Origin: an uncultured Bacteroidales bacterium
GTDB lineage: Bacteria; Bacteroidota; Bacteroidia; Bacteroidales; UBA932
NCBI GenBank assembly: GCA_947177525.1
Contig: CAMWUW010000011.1
Location: 1 to 40,351 of the forward strand
Direction: 5' to 3'
Length of the DNA stretch: 40,351 nucleotides
Part shown: positions 7,022-15,184 of the stretch, piece by piece
How the letters are laid out: every line of letters begins with the position of its first letter
Position numbering within the stretch: the first letter of the stretch is position 1
Program-made: the position numbers and the translations under genes
The notes under the pieces: generated by a model
Databases searched by the model: none
The model's input: the letters and a program-made list of their open reading frames with translations, nothing else
What the model was told of the DNA's origin: nothing

Positions 7022-9346
7022 ATGAAATTTGTTTACATTATGCTTGCGGCTGCCATGGTCGCAACTTCATGTGCCGAAACGGGTAAGCGTGCGGTTGAGG
7101 TCGTGCCTTATCCGAATGAGGTGTCTGTAAAGGCCGGATATTTTGAAGTGGCCGGAGCTGACTTCTATTGCTGTGAGGGGCTTGACGCTTTGACATCAGA
7201 TGCAATAAAGGCATTTGCCGTAAAGCTTGGTGCCGTAACAGGTGAGGAAAGTGCCGTCAAGGACGGAGGCTCGAGGGACGGATTCATTTTCCTGAAGGAT
7301 GCTTCTCTTCCTGAGGAGGCATACGAGCTTCGCATCAGCAAGAAGGCCGTTGAAGTGAAGGCGTCTTCATTCAATGGCTTCAACTACGCCATCCAGACCA
7401 TCAAGCAGATGCTTCCTGCCGAGATTTTCGGCAATGCGGAGGCTGCTGACAGAGACTGGACGCTGCCATGTGTCGTAATCAAGGATGCCCCGAGGTTTGC
7501 GTACAGGGGAATGATGCTTGATGTTGCAAGGCATTTTTTCAGCATTGAAGAAGTGAAGAGGTATCTTGACGTGCTCGAAGTGCACAAGATGAACCGTTTC
7601 CATTGGCATCTTACGGATGACCAGGGCTGGAGGATTGAGATAAAGAAATATCCGCGCCTTACGGAGGTCGGCTCTATAAGGAAAGGTACGGTGGTCAAGA
7701 AGAACTGGGACCAGTATGACGGAATACCTTACGGCGGTTTCTACACTCAGGATGAGATTCGTGAGGTTGTCAGATATGCTGAGTCAAAGGGTATCACTGT
7801 CGTTCCTGAGATTGACCTTCCCGGACACATGCTCGCCGCGCTTACCGCGTATCCGGAGCTTGGATGTACTGGAGGATCATACGATGTATGGGGACGCTGG
7901 GGTGTCGCTGACGATGTGCTTTGCGTCGGCAAGGAAGAGACAATGAAGTTCCTTGAAGGCGTGCTTGACGAGGTTGCCGAACTGTTCCCGTCTGAATATA
8001 TCCATATAGGAGGTGACGAGTGCCCTAAGGTACGTTGGGAGAAGTGTCCTCATTGCCAGGCTAAAATCAAGGAGCTGGGACTTGAGGATGGAAAGGAATT
8101 CTCTGCCGAGCATTACCTTCAGAGCTATGTGACTGCCCGCATGGAGAAATACCTTGCAACAAAGGGCAAGAGAATCATCGGCTGGGATGAAATTCTTGAA
8201 GGCGAGCTTTCTGAAAATGCTACCGTGATGTCATGGAGGAGCAGCGAGGGCGGAATGGAGGCTGCGAAAGCCGGACACGATGCAATCATGACTCCTACGA
8301 GCCATTTCTACTTTGACTATTATCAGTCAAGGGACACTGAGAATGAGCCTTTCGGCATCGGAGGCTATGTGCCGGTTGAAAAGGTTTATTCATACGAGCC
8401 TTTTGTTGAGGGTATGGATTCTGAGGCATGCAAACATATCCTCGGAGTACAGGCCAATATGTGGACAGAGTATATCGCTGACAACGGCCATTTGGAGTAC
8501 ATGCTTCTTCCGAGGGCTGCCGCTTTGAGCGAAGTGCAGTGGACTTTGCCTCAGAACAAGAACTGGGAGCGTTTCCTTGCAGGACTTTCGCACATGGCTG
8601 AGATATATGACAATATGGGCGTTAACTATGCCAAGACTGTATATGAGGTGATAAGCGAGGTCGCTGTGAACCATAAGAAGAATTGCGTCGAGGTAAAGCT
8701 CTCTACACAGGGTGATGCGCCTATAAGATATACTCTTGACGGCACTGAGCCGGATGCTTCTTCAACTCTTTATACAGGTCCGGTTGAAATCCGTAAGGGA
8801 TGCACTCTGAAGGCTATTGTGGAGAGAAGCAACATGAAGACACGCGTGTTCGTCCAGGAATTTGAGGACAACAAGGCGCTCGGCAGACCTGTGACTCTCA
8901 ATACAGAACCACTGCCTAAGTACAAGTATGGTGCTCCTGAGTCATTTGTGGATGGTGTCAGGGGAACATTTGCCTATGCTACCGGTCCATGGGCCGGATG
9001 GAAGGGCACTCCTGTGGATGTGACTATAGAGATGGACGGAAATACTGTATATTCAAGTGTTACGCTCGGAACTATGGTTCAGAAAGGGGAGGACATATTC
9101 AATCCTCTTGATGTAGTTGTGCTCACTTCTGACGACAATGAGACATTTGTTGAAGTCGGAAGAGTAGAGATGGCTGCAGAAGGCGAGAGAGACCCTGACG
9201 GTCTGAAGGAGTATACGGTGACTTTCCCGGAGACGTCTGCCAAATATCTTAGGGTGACATCGACTACTGTAACTTCCATTCCGGACTGGCATGGTGCACG
9301 CGGACGCCAGGGCTTTACTTTTGTTGATGAGATTATTGTCAGATAA
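7022..9346 (+). CDS. GH20 beta-hexosaminidase lipoprotein with chitobiase C-terminal and discoidin-like domains
   Basis: This is a 774-residue exo-beta-N-acetylhexosaminidase. A lipoprotein signal ends at C17 (ATSC). An N-terminal GH20b domain (about 22-155) and the barrel (about 160-540) carry catalytic D332-E333 (HIGGDE) and HWHLTDDQGWR (194-204). Residues about 550-620 (IRYTLDGTEPDASSTLYTGP) match the Ig-like C-terminal domain found in chitobiases and hexosaminidases. Residues about 630-774 resemble an F5/8 type C module. The core is a close paralogue of the GH20 at 3138-4793. The two tandem plus-strand GH20 genes run toward the minus-strand PUL operon, with a hairpin at 9424-9470 between the converging ends. 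Confidence 0.92.
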   Translation: MKFVYIMLAAAMVATSCAETGKRAVEVVPYPNEVSVKAGYFEVAGADFYCCEGLDALTSDAIKAFAVKLGAVTGEESAVKDGGSRDGFIFLKDASLPEEAYELRISKKAVEVKASSFNGFNYAIQTIKQMLPAEIFGNAEAADRDWTLPCVVIKDAPRFAYRGMMLDVARHFFSIEEVKRYLDVLEVHKMNRFHWHLTDDQGWRIEIKKYPRLTEVGSIRKGTVVKKNWDQYDGIPYGGFYTQDEIREVVRYAESKGITVVPEIDLPGHMLAALTAYPELGCTGGSYDVWGRWGVADDVLCVGKEETMKFLEGVLDEVAELFPSEYIHIGGDECPKVRWEKCPHCQAKIKELGLEDGKEFSAEHYLQSYVTARMEKYLATKGKRIIGWDEILEGELSENATVMSWRSSEGGMEAAKAGHDAIMTPTSHFYFDYYQSRDTENEPFGIGGYVPVEKVYSYEPFVEGMDSEACKHILGVQANMWTEYIADNGHLEYMLLPRAAALSEVQWTLPQNKNWERFLAGLSHMAEIYDNMGVNYAKTVYEVISEVAVNHKKNCVEVKLSTQGDAPIRYTLDGTEPDASSTLYTGPVEIRKGCTLKAIVERSNMKTRVFVQEFEDNKALGRPVTLNTEPLPKYKYGAPESFVDGVRGTFAYATGPWAGWKGTPVDVTIEMDGNTVYSSVTLGTMVQKGEDIFNPLDVVVLTSDDNETFVEVGRVEMAAEGERDPDGLKEYTVTFPETSAKYLRVTSTTVTSIPDWHGARGRQGFTFVDEIIVR

Positions 9347-9423
9347 GGACTTGTATTCCGATTCAGGACTGTCGGCAGACGTATTTGCTCCCTTGTGGGG
9401 CGCAATGGTTTGATCTGCTGATT

Positions 9424-9470
9424 ATTACGAATATTCGCTGCCCAAAAACGGGGCAGCGAATGTTTGTAAT
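9424..9470. repeat. Dispersed hairpin, copy 2 of 3, between convergent genes
   Basis: Arms at 9424-9443 and 9451-9470 pair over 20 bp with two G-T wobbles, around loop aaaaacg. The inner core TTCGCTGCCCAAAAACG resembles the cores of copies 1 and 3, but the outer arm has a different sequence and still pairs. It is the only structure seen in the 195-nt convergent gap between the GH20 gene and the regulator, so it may end both transcripts. A U-tract is absent. Confidence 0.65.
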
Positions 9471-9541
9471 GTGTTGACCGTTACGGTGTTGTATTCCACG
9501 CTTTGGCGTGATTTTAAATTTGTCCGTGGCTGAAGAAGAGA

Positions 9542-10699
9542 CTATTTGTGCCGTTTGCGGTATTGTGCCGGCGTGCATCCTTTGGCTTGCCTGAATATGC
9601 GCGAGAGGTTCTTCGTGTCATGTATTCCTACCCGACTTGCGACATCCGCCACGGATTCGTTGCTGATGAGCAGTTTTTGTGCGAACAGGGACATCCGCAT
9701 GGAGGTTATGTATTGGTGGATGCTTTGGCCGGTATCCTGTCTAAAACGGATCTCAAGAAGCCTGCGTGACATCGGGACCTGACTCAGAAGGTCCTCCATA
9801 GTTATTTTGGAGCAAATGTTCAAGGAAATGTATTTGAGAACTTTTACGATGTAAGGATTGCTGCTCGGATAGACTGCCGTTGACATCCTTTCTACAACAG
9901 ATGTTGTTTCGATAAGAATGTCATCTGCCTCATAGGCTTTTTCTTTGATCATTTTGTCAATGAGTGCCGCTGCTTCATATCCGCCTTTCCTTACATTCAG
10001 GTTTATGCTGGAGAGGGTCGGCGAGGTCAGCCCGCATGTCGTTTCGTCATTGTCCGTCCCGAGAACCGCAACCTCTTCAGGAACCTTTATTCCCATCATC
10101 CGGCATGTCTCGATGAGGCTGCTTGCCTGAGTGTCGTCACATGCGAATACGGCAACAGGCTTGGGCAGGTTTCTGATCCATTCGTTAAGATTCTCAGGTC
10201 CATAAAGCCAGAAATCTTCCAAGTGTCTGACGGTATGTGTATGTATGTTTTCGGATTTGACTCCTTTCTCACTGAGTCTGGTGCAGAATCCTTCGCATCT
10301 TTCCTCTGACCAGCATACATTCCTGTACCCGTAGAAGCCGAAATTCCGGAATCCTTTCTTCAGAAAGAAATCCGCTGCCATCCCGCCTGTCCGTATATAG
10401 TCACTTGTGATATTGGGAATTTCTGAGAACCTGTCCTTGAAGTCCTGTGCAATGGCTACAATCCCGTTTTCCCGGAATAAACTGATGTCATCGTCTGAAT
10501 CGAATCTGCCGATAATGGCATCTGCTTCCCATTGTCTTGCGCACTCAATGACTCCTTCCATTCCGTGGGCGGACTTGTATGAAGGGGGCATTCGCTTGAC
10601 TGCCCACGGCTGTGTTTCCCGTGAGTACTCAAGGATGCCCCTTAGAAGATTATAACCGAAACTTTCGGTGAAATCCGTCATTATGATGAGCCTTATCAT
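9542..10699 (-). CDS. AraC-family regulator with periplasmic-binding-like sensor domain (XylR-like)
   Basis: This 385-residue cytoplasmic regulator has two parts. Residues about 1-270 resemble the LacI/periplasmic-binding-protein sugar sensor fold seen in XylR (opening IIMTDFTESFGYNLLRGILEYS, then AVLGTDNDETTCGLTSPTLSSI). Residues about 281-385 are an AraC-type double helix-turn-helix (second helix region VADVASRVGIHDTKNLSRIFRQ). It has no signal peptide or membrane segment, so it should sense an intracellular sugar, unlike hybrid two-component or SusR regulators. Its ATG overlaps the stop of the upstream GH2 gene (ATGA, 10696-10699), so it is translationally coupled and is the last gene of the PUL operon. 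Ligand unknown; GlcN, GlcNAc or a phosphate ester is the contextual guess. Confidence 0.88.
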   Translation of the reverse strand: MIRLIIMTDFTESFGYNLLRGILEYSRETQPWAVKRMPPSYKSAHGMEGVIECARQWEADAIIGRFDSDDDISLFRENGIVAIAQDFKDRFSEIPNITSDYIRTGGMAADFFLKKGFRNFGFYGYRNVCWSEERCEGFCTRLSEKGVKSENIHTHTVRHLEDFWLYGPENLNEWIRNLPKPVAVFACDDTQASSLIETCRMMGIKVPEEVAVLGTDNDETTCGLTSPTLSSINLNVRKGGYEAAALIDKMIKEKAYEADDILIETTSVVERMSTAVYPSSNPYIVKVLKYISLNICSKITMEDLLSQVPMSRRLLEIRFRQDTGQSIHQYITSMRMSLFAQKLLISNESVADVASRVGIHDTKNLSRIFRQAKGCTPAQYRKRHK

Positions 10700-13287
10700 A
10701 ATGGCATTATTGTTTCACGGACGTTCCAGCCGCGCAACCTCAGAGAGGCTGCCTGTCTGCCTTCAGGCAGCCGGCACGTGTAAGTTGCAGTTTCTCCGGG
10801 ACGCAGGCTGACAAGGTTGTCGCTCCAGAATGACGGCAGGATTTCAGTCCCGTCTTTGTCAAGAATTGACATGGACATGAAGAAAGCCACAGAAGACTGG
10901 CCGTTGTGCAGGGTAATCTCTGCCGTATTGCCATGCATTGATGTCTCATGTTCTATCCTGCATTCGGCAAGCGAGTCAAGCGGTCGGAAGTCCGCATGTT
11001 GCGCAAGCGGTGTCCTGATCCAGTTGTATCTGTCCCAGTCATGTATGTCGCTTATTGCTGACAGGCAATATGAATTGTCAGCCACGGTTTTGCCGTCACC
11101 GGTACTGAGACGGAGGAACAGGAATGCCAGGGCATCTGTATGCGGAACATCAAAAACAGCCTCAGAACCGCCTGCCCCGACACCGCATCCGGCCTGCTTC
11201 CTGCAGAGAAGGACACCGTCTGCCCCGTAGAGTTCCATCTCAGCCGTCATGGCGCATACATCCTCCTTCTCATTATTTACAAGCCATACCTTGCCGTCTT
11301 CATAATTGTACACAAGCTGCTGAGGCATATTGGCCTTTTTAACGGCCCAGTAGCCGGGACACGGGGCAAGATACCAATCGTACAGCTGCCAGTAGAGCGA
11401 CGGCCAGGCGGAGTTAAGCATCCATTGTATGATTCCGGTGGCCCTCCCGGCATTGACACGGAAAGCCTCGAACATGGCCCTTGTGCCGTCATAGTCCATA
11501 TGGTGCGCCCTGATTAGGAACTCGTCAAGGTTTTTCGGCTTCCCATAGCGTTTGCCCATGACCTCTTTCAGACAATCAAGAGAATGCATGGCTTCTCCGG
11601 CAGTCGTACAATGATAGTCCCACTCTTTCCCGACAGGCCAGAGACAATCTTGCGGAATCATCTTCATGACAGACTCTTTCATCGGAATCTGTGCACCGGC
11701 ACCGGTCTCGGTATTGAATCCGAAAGCACCGCCCGGAGCCTTGGGACTGTACCAATAGGACGGCGCCTGATAATCATACGGCCCGACCATCTTCATGCCC
11801 GTCGCACCGGTAACTTCACTGACAAGAGCCTTGGCTGAAGCTACATAAGGCCTGTCATCAATGTCTGCGAGAATGTCGAGATATTTCTTTTCAAGTTCAG
11901 GGCGCGGCAGCATGTCGCTTCCTGAGTACCATGCGATAATCGACGGATGATTCCTCAGCCACAGGATCTGGTCACGGAAAGACTCCGCTATCAGCTCCAT
12001 ATCCTCTTCTGTCCTGATGCATCCGAATTCGTCATTCGGAGTTCCCGAATATACCTCCCATTCCCAGAAACAGCTCCAACCGACCAAAGCGAGAAGCCCT
12101 TTGCGGTCACACAGGTCATAGACATTCTGCGATGTGCCCCACACGTTCTCGAAACGGACGGTATTCAGATTCATATCCTTGACATACTCCAGTTCGATTT
12201 CATTGCGGCAGTCCGGGTTGCGCAGGAAGATGTCATCAGTCCATCCTGCCCCTCTTATGAGGATCTTTTTCCCGTTCAGGACAAAGCCCCTGTGCCCTTC
12301 TTCTGTGAAATAGCTTCCGATTGAGCGGATACCGAAATCAACCCTTTTCCGGTCGGATTCCTTCCCGTCCACGATGAAAGACATATCCATGGAATACATC
12401 TCCGGTGATCCCAGATTATGGCACCACCACAGGCGCGGATTCCTCACATCCAGCATTACGGCATCTTCCGGACCTACAGAAACAATCTTTTCCTCACCTG
12501 CGGCGAGCGTTATAGGACGACTGAAAGTCTTTCCTTCAAAATCTAAGACAAACTGTCCTTTTACCGGAGAGCCCGTAAGGTTCTTCAATGTGGCACCGGC
12601 TGTCAGCCACGCTTCATCAAGCCCTTCGGTGTCAACTTCTGTGCGCACGACCGGGTTCGAGATGCTGACGGCATCGCTGTAACGGAGCCATACCGGACGG
12701 AAAATGCCCATGCTTTCATCTGCAGCACGCGGATTCCAGTCAACAAATCCGATGTTAAAGTCTCCGTCTTCGGCCCTGAACAGTTTGACTGCCAATGTGT
12801 TGTTTTGGGATATGACGTCTGTGACATCGAAGCTGAACTGCCTGAAAGGCCCTGTCATCTCATTCCGTGACGCAAGGCGGTGACCGTTTAGCCATACTTC
12901 CGCACTGTAGCTTATGCCTTCAAAATCAAGACTGACGTGCTGTCCAGGCTTTAGTCCGGGAACAGTAAACTCGTTTATATACCACCATGGACAGCTGAAA
13001 TCGTCACGGTTTATGACCTTGTCGTAATTCGTGCCGATGAAAGCCTCTTTATACAATCCGTGTTCTGTCAGCGTGCCAAGGACAGTTGAAGGCACTGTTG
13101 CGTCATACCATTCTCCGCACCATTGTCCGGAAGACAGTTCTTCACCGTTTTGCGTTATGGCTGAGGAACACTGTATCTTCCAGCCGTCAGAGATTGCAAA
13201 GTCTGTATCCTGCCTGTCAATCGTACATGAAACAGCCGGCAAGAGCGACAGTATCGGGATGACAATATGTAAAGCGTTGTAATTCAT
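10696..13287 (-). CDS. GH2 glycosidase of the exo-beta-D-glucosaminidase type, lipoprotein
   Basis: This 863-residue GH2 enzyme probably removes beta-linked glucosamine from non-reducing ends. The ATG at 13287 is chosen because it gives a lipoprotein signal ending at C21 (LPAVSC); upstream codons add an unlikely 30-residue extension. A sugar-binding domain (about 30-205, with DWNPRAADESMGIFRPVWLR), Ig-like domains and a barrel (from about 330) follow. Two features match the CsxA exo-glucosaminidase group rather than ordinary GH2: the acid/base position is Asp (D458, in WYSGSDMLP, where beta-galactosidases and beta-mannosidases have NE), and the nucleophile motif is FNTETGAG (E527). The C-terminal part carries Ig-like domains. 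Beta-mannosidase is the main alternative. It lies 34 nt after the GH16 gene and overlaps the regulator. Confidence 0.85.
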   Translation of the reverse strand: MNYNALHIVIPILSLLPAVSCTIDRQDTDFAISDGWKIQCSSAITQNGEELSSGQWCGEWYDATVPSTVLGTLTEHGLYKEAFIGTNYDKVINRDDFSCPWWYINEFTVPGLKPGQHVSLDFEGISYSAEVWLNGHRLASRNEMTGPFRQFSFDVTDVISQNNTLAVKLFRAEDGDFNIGFVDWNPRAADESMGIFRPVWLRYSDAVSISNPVVRTEVDTEGLDEAWLTAGATLKNLTGSPVKGQFVLDFEGKTFSRPITLAAGEEKIVSVGPEDAVMLDVRNPRLWWCHNLGSPEMYSMDMSFIVDGKESDRKRVDFGIRSIGSYFTEEGHRGFVLNGKKILIRGAGWTDDIFLRNPDCRNEIELEYVKDMNLNTVRFENVWGTSQNVYDLCDRKGLLALVGWSCFWEWEVYSGTPNDEFGCIRTEEDMELIAESFRDQILWLRNHPSIIAWYSGSDMLPRPELEKKYLDILADIDDRPYVASAKALVSEVTGATGMKMVGPYDYQAPSYWYSPKAPGGAFGFNTETGAGAQIPMKESVMKMIPQDCLWPVGKEWDYHCTTAGEAMHSLDCLKEVMGKRYGKPKNLDEFLIRAHHMDYDGTRAMFEAFRVNAGRATGIIQWMLNSAWPSLYWQLYDWYLAPCPGYWAVKKANMPQQLVYNYEDGKVWLVNNEKEDVCAMTAEMELYGADGVLLCRKQAGCGVGAGGSEAVFDVPHTDALAFLFLRLSTGDGKTVADNSYCLSAISDIHDWDRYNWIRTPLAQHADFRPLDSLAECRIEHETSMHGNTAEITLHNGQSSVAFFMSMSILDKDGTEILPSFWSDNLVSLRPGETATYTCRLPEGRQAASLRLRGWNVRETIMPL

Positions 13288-13321
13288 ATGATGTTTTTTG
13301 ATCCGACTTTGTCGGAATTTG

Positions 13322-14206
13322 TTATTTGATTGTTTCTGCATATGGTACGTACGACATCCAGTCAATCTCAAGTTCATACGGATATTTCGGAGGCTCTACG
13401 GATGTCGGTCTGTTCTCTGCAGGCTTGAGCTTGCTGTGCCAGAAATTCAGCCTGAATTGTGCCGGGGCTGCCGGTATGCCGCCCCTAGACATTCTTTCTT
13501 TGGAAAACTCTTTGCCGTCATGCTCCATGAGCACGACTTTTTCTTTGTTCTCCGGATTGAGAATCCACCAGATTACCTTGTCGGGCTTCCAGTCGAAGCC
13601 GTATGTGTGGAATTGGGCGGAAGCATCGAATCCGTTTATGACGTCTGCCGGTTTGAGCGTTTTGCCTGTTTCATGAGGTTTTGCCAATGAGCCGGTGCGT
13701 GTGCCTGCATATATTATTGTGGGATCCGCTGCGAGCCATTCGAAATATATTTCTCCAAGACCGGATGAATCATCGTTTCTGTATGCAGCCAGTCCGGCCA
13801 CTATACCTGCGTCAGGTTGGGCTTTCCTTATGTCCGGAACCCTTAGGCGAACTGAATATGTGCCGTAGAAAGTATGATCTTTCGACATTATTTCACAGCC
13901 TCGCGCCGCTCCGGCAGCATCGGACGGGTCAATACGGAGCATCATTATGTCTGTATTCCTTTCCGAAAGGGACGGAACTCCCGGGAAATACCTGAAATCA
14001 TCCCTTGAGGTCCTGTATCTGAAATCGAAGAACTCAGATGTCTCTTCTGAAAAATTCTCTGTGAACTTGTCATGCAGGACTATATTTTCTGTCGGCGGAC
14101 AAGTGCCGTTGCCACCGCTGCCTGACGGAACAATTGTGTCCCCGCAGCCTGAAATCAGGAGCAGGGACACGTTGAGCAATATTACCAGTTGTTTTCTTCT
14201 CTCCAT
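13322..14206 (-). CDS. GH16-family lipoprotein with altered catalytic motif (EIYFE)
   Basis: This 294-residue GH16 protein has a lipoprotein signal ending at C21 (LLISGC) and a Gly/Ser linker, so it is probably surface or periplasm anchored. The beta-jelly-roll runs about 45-290. The GH16 signature is E152-I-Y154-F-E156: the nucleophile and acid/base glutamates are present, but the Asp between them in E-x-D-x-E is Tyr. The paralogue just upstream keeps GAT (Asp) where this gene has TAT. YGFDWKPDKVIWWI and the terminal YELEIDWMSYVPY are typical of GH16. Activity may be reduced or lost, leaving a glycan-binding role. It starts 25 nt inside the end of the upstream GH16 gene. Confidence 0.85.
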   Translation of the reverse strand: MERRKQLVILLNVSLLLISGCGDTIVPSGSGGNGTCPPTENIVLHDKFTENFSEETSEFFDFRYRTSRDDFRYFPGVPSLSERNTDIMMLRIDPSDAAGAARGCEIMSKDHTFYGTYSVRLRVPDIRKAQPDAGIVAGLAAYRNDDSSGLGEIYFEWLAADPTIIYAGTRTGSLAKPHETGKTLKPADVINGFDASAQFHTYGFDWKPDKVIWWILNPENKEKVVLMEHDGKEFSKERMSRGGIPAAPAQFRLNFWHSKLKPAENRPTSVEPPKYPYELEIDWMSYVPYAETIK

Positions 14207-15138
14207 GCCTTGTTTATTTCGTTGAATGGCTCATACGACATCCAGTCCACTTCAAGAGCGTATGGATAGGCCGGCTTTTCCAGAGAATGAGGGTTCGTAT
14301 CTACTGACCAGTCATCTGTATGCCAAAAGTTCAGCAGATAAGTGGTAGGGGACACCGGAATGCCTGTGGATGACGGACCGAACGGAAACAGTTTCGTTCC
14401 GGCGTAATCCCATAGGATTATTTTTTCGTTTGTCTTCGGATGGATTATCCACCAGGTCAGCCTGTCCGGATACCAGTCGAATCCATATACATAAAACTGT
14501 TTTGAGGCATCGTATCCGTCAATAGGCTCTATGCTTTCCGGCTGGTTTTGCGCACCTGTTAGCGGGTGATTGACATTGCCGTCGTGGGCTGAGCGGAAGA
14601 TTGTGTAAAGAATCTCTCCGGTAGCGAGGTTGATTGTCCTTCCTACTCTTTGCAGCTTGTTTCCTTCTCCCGTCCATGTGCCGATGTAGATGAGCTGCGG
14701 ATCTGCGATAAGCCATTCGAAATCTATTTCGCTCAATCCGAATCTGTCGTCCATGCGATATGTGAAATAGCCGACTACTGAACCGATATTTGGCTGCACT
14801 TTCTTTACATCCGGCACTCTGATACGTGCCTTATATGTACCGAAATGTGTGAATTTTTTCGTTCCTATTTCCGGACCGCGTCCTGCACCGGCAGGATCGT
14901 CAGGATCAATTCTCATCACCATCACATCAGAGCCTTTTTCCGAAAGTGAAGGTACGTTCGGAAAATAACGGAAGTCATATCTTCCGTGGCAGTTGAAGAA
15001 CTCAGACCTGGGTGTGCTGAAGTTTTCGGTGAAAGGCCCTTGGAATCTGCTGTCGCTGTCAGTCACTGCATTTTGGGCATTTGCCGTGCTGAATGTTAGA
15101 CAAAGAGCTATGGATATTAAAATGGTGCCGTGTTTCAT
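14182..15138 (-). CDS. GH16-family glycoside hydrolase, secreted
   Basis: This 318-residue GH16 protein has a signal peptide (about 1-21, ending TANAQ) and no lipobox, unlike its lipoprotein paralogue downstream. The jelly-roll covers about 36-305 with an intact signature E137-I-D139-F-E141, so it is predicted active as an endo-hydrolase. The GH16 family covers beta-1,3- and beta-1,3/1,4-glucans, agarose, carrageenan and beta-galactan or poly-LacNAc chains; the subfamily cannot be fixed by eye. It carries a roughly 30-residue loop (ATGEILYTIFRSAHDGNVNH region, about 178-207) absent from the paralogue, which may shape the substrate groove. With GH20 and GH2 hexosaminidases in the locus, a GlcNAc- or GlcN-containing backbone is plausible. 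Confidence 0.87.
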   Translation of the reverse strand: MKHGTILISIALCLTFSTANAQNAVTDSDSRFQGPFTENFSTPRSEFFNCHGRYDFRYFPNVPSLSEKGSDVMVMRIDPDDPAGAGRGPEIGTKKFTHFGTYKARIRVPDVKKVQPNIGSVVGYFTYRMDDRFGLSEIDFEWLIADPQLIYIGTWTGEGNKLQRVGRTINLATGEILYTIFRSAHDGNVNHPLTGAQNQPESIEPIDGYDASKQFYVYGFDWYPDRLTWWIIHPKTNEKIILWDYAGTKLFPFGPSSTGIPVSPTTYLLNFWHTDDWSVDTNPHSLEKPAYPYALEVDWMSYEPFNEINKAWREENNW

Positions 15139-15184
15139 ATCTTTTCATTTAAATTGATGAATCCTCTTGTTGGACTATGGCTTT

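Noticed and set aside
10696..13287. Beta-mannosidase label for the GH2 enzyme
   Set aside because: The acid/base position is Asp within GSD and the nucleophile motif is FNTETGAG, both typical of exo-beta-glucosaminidases.
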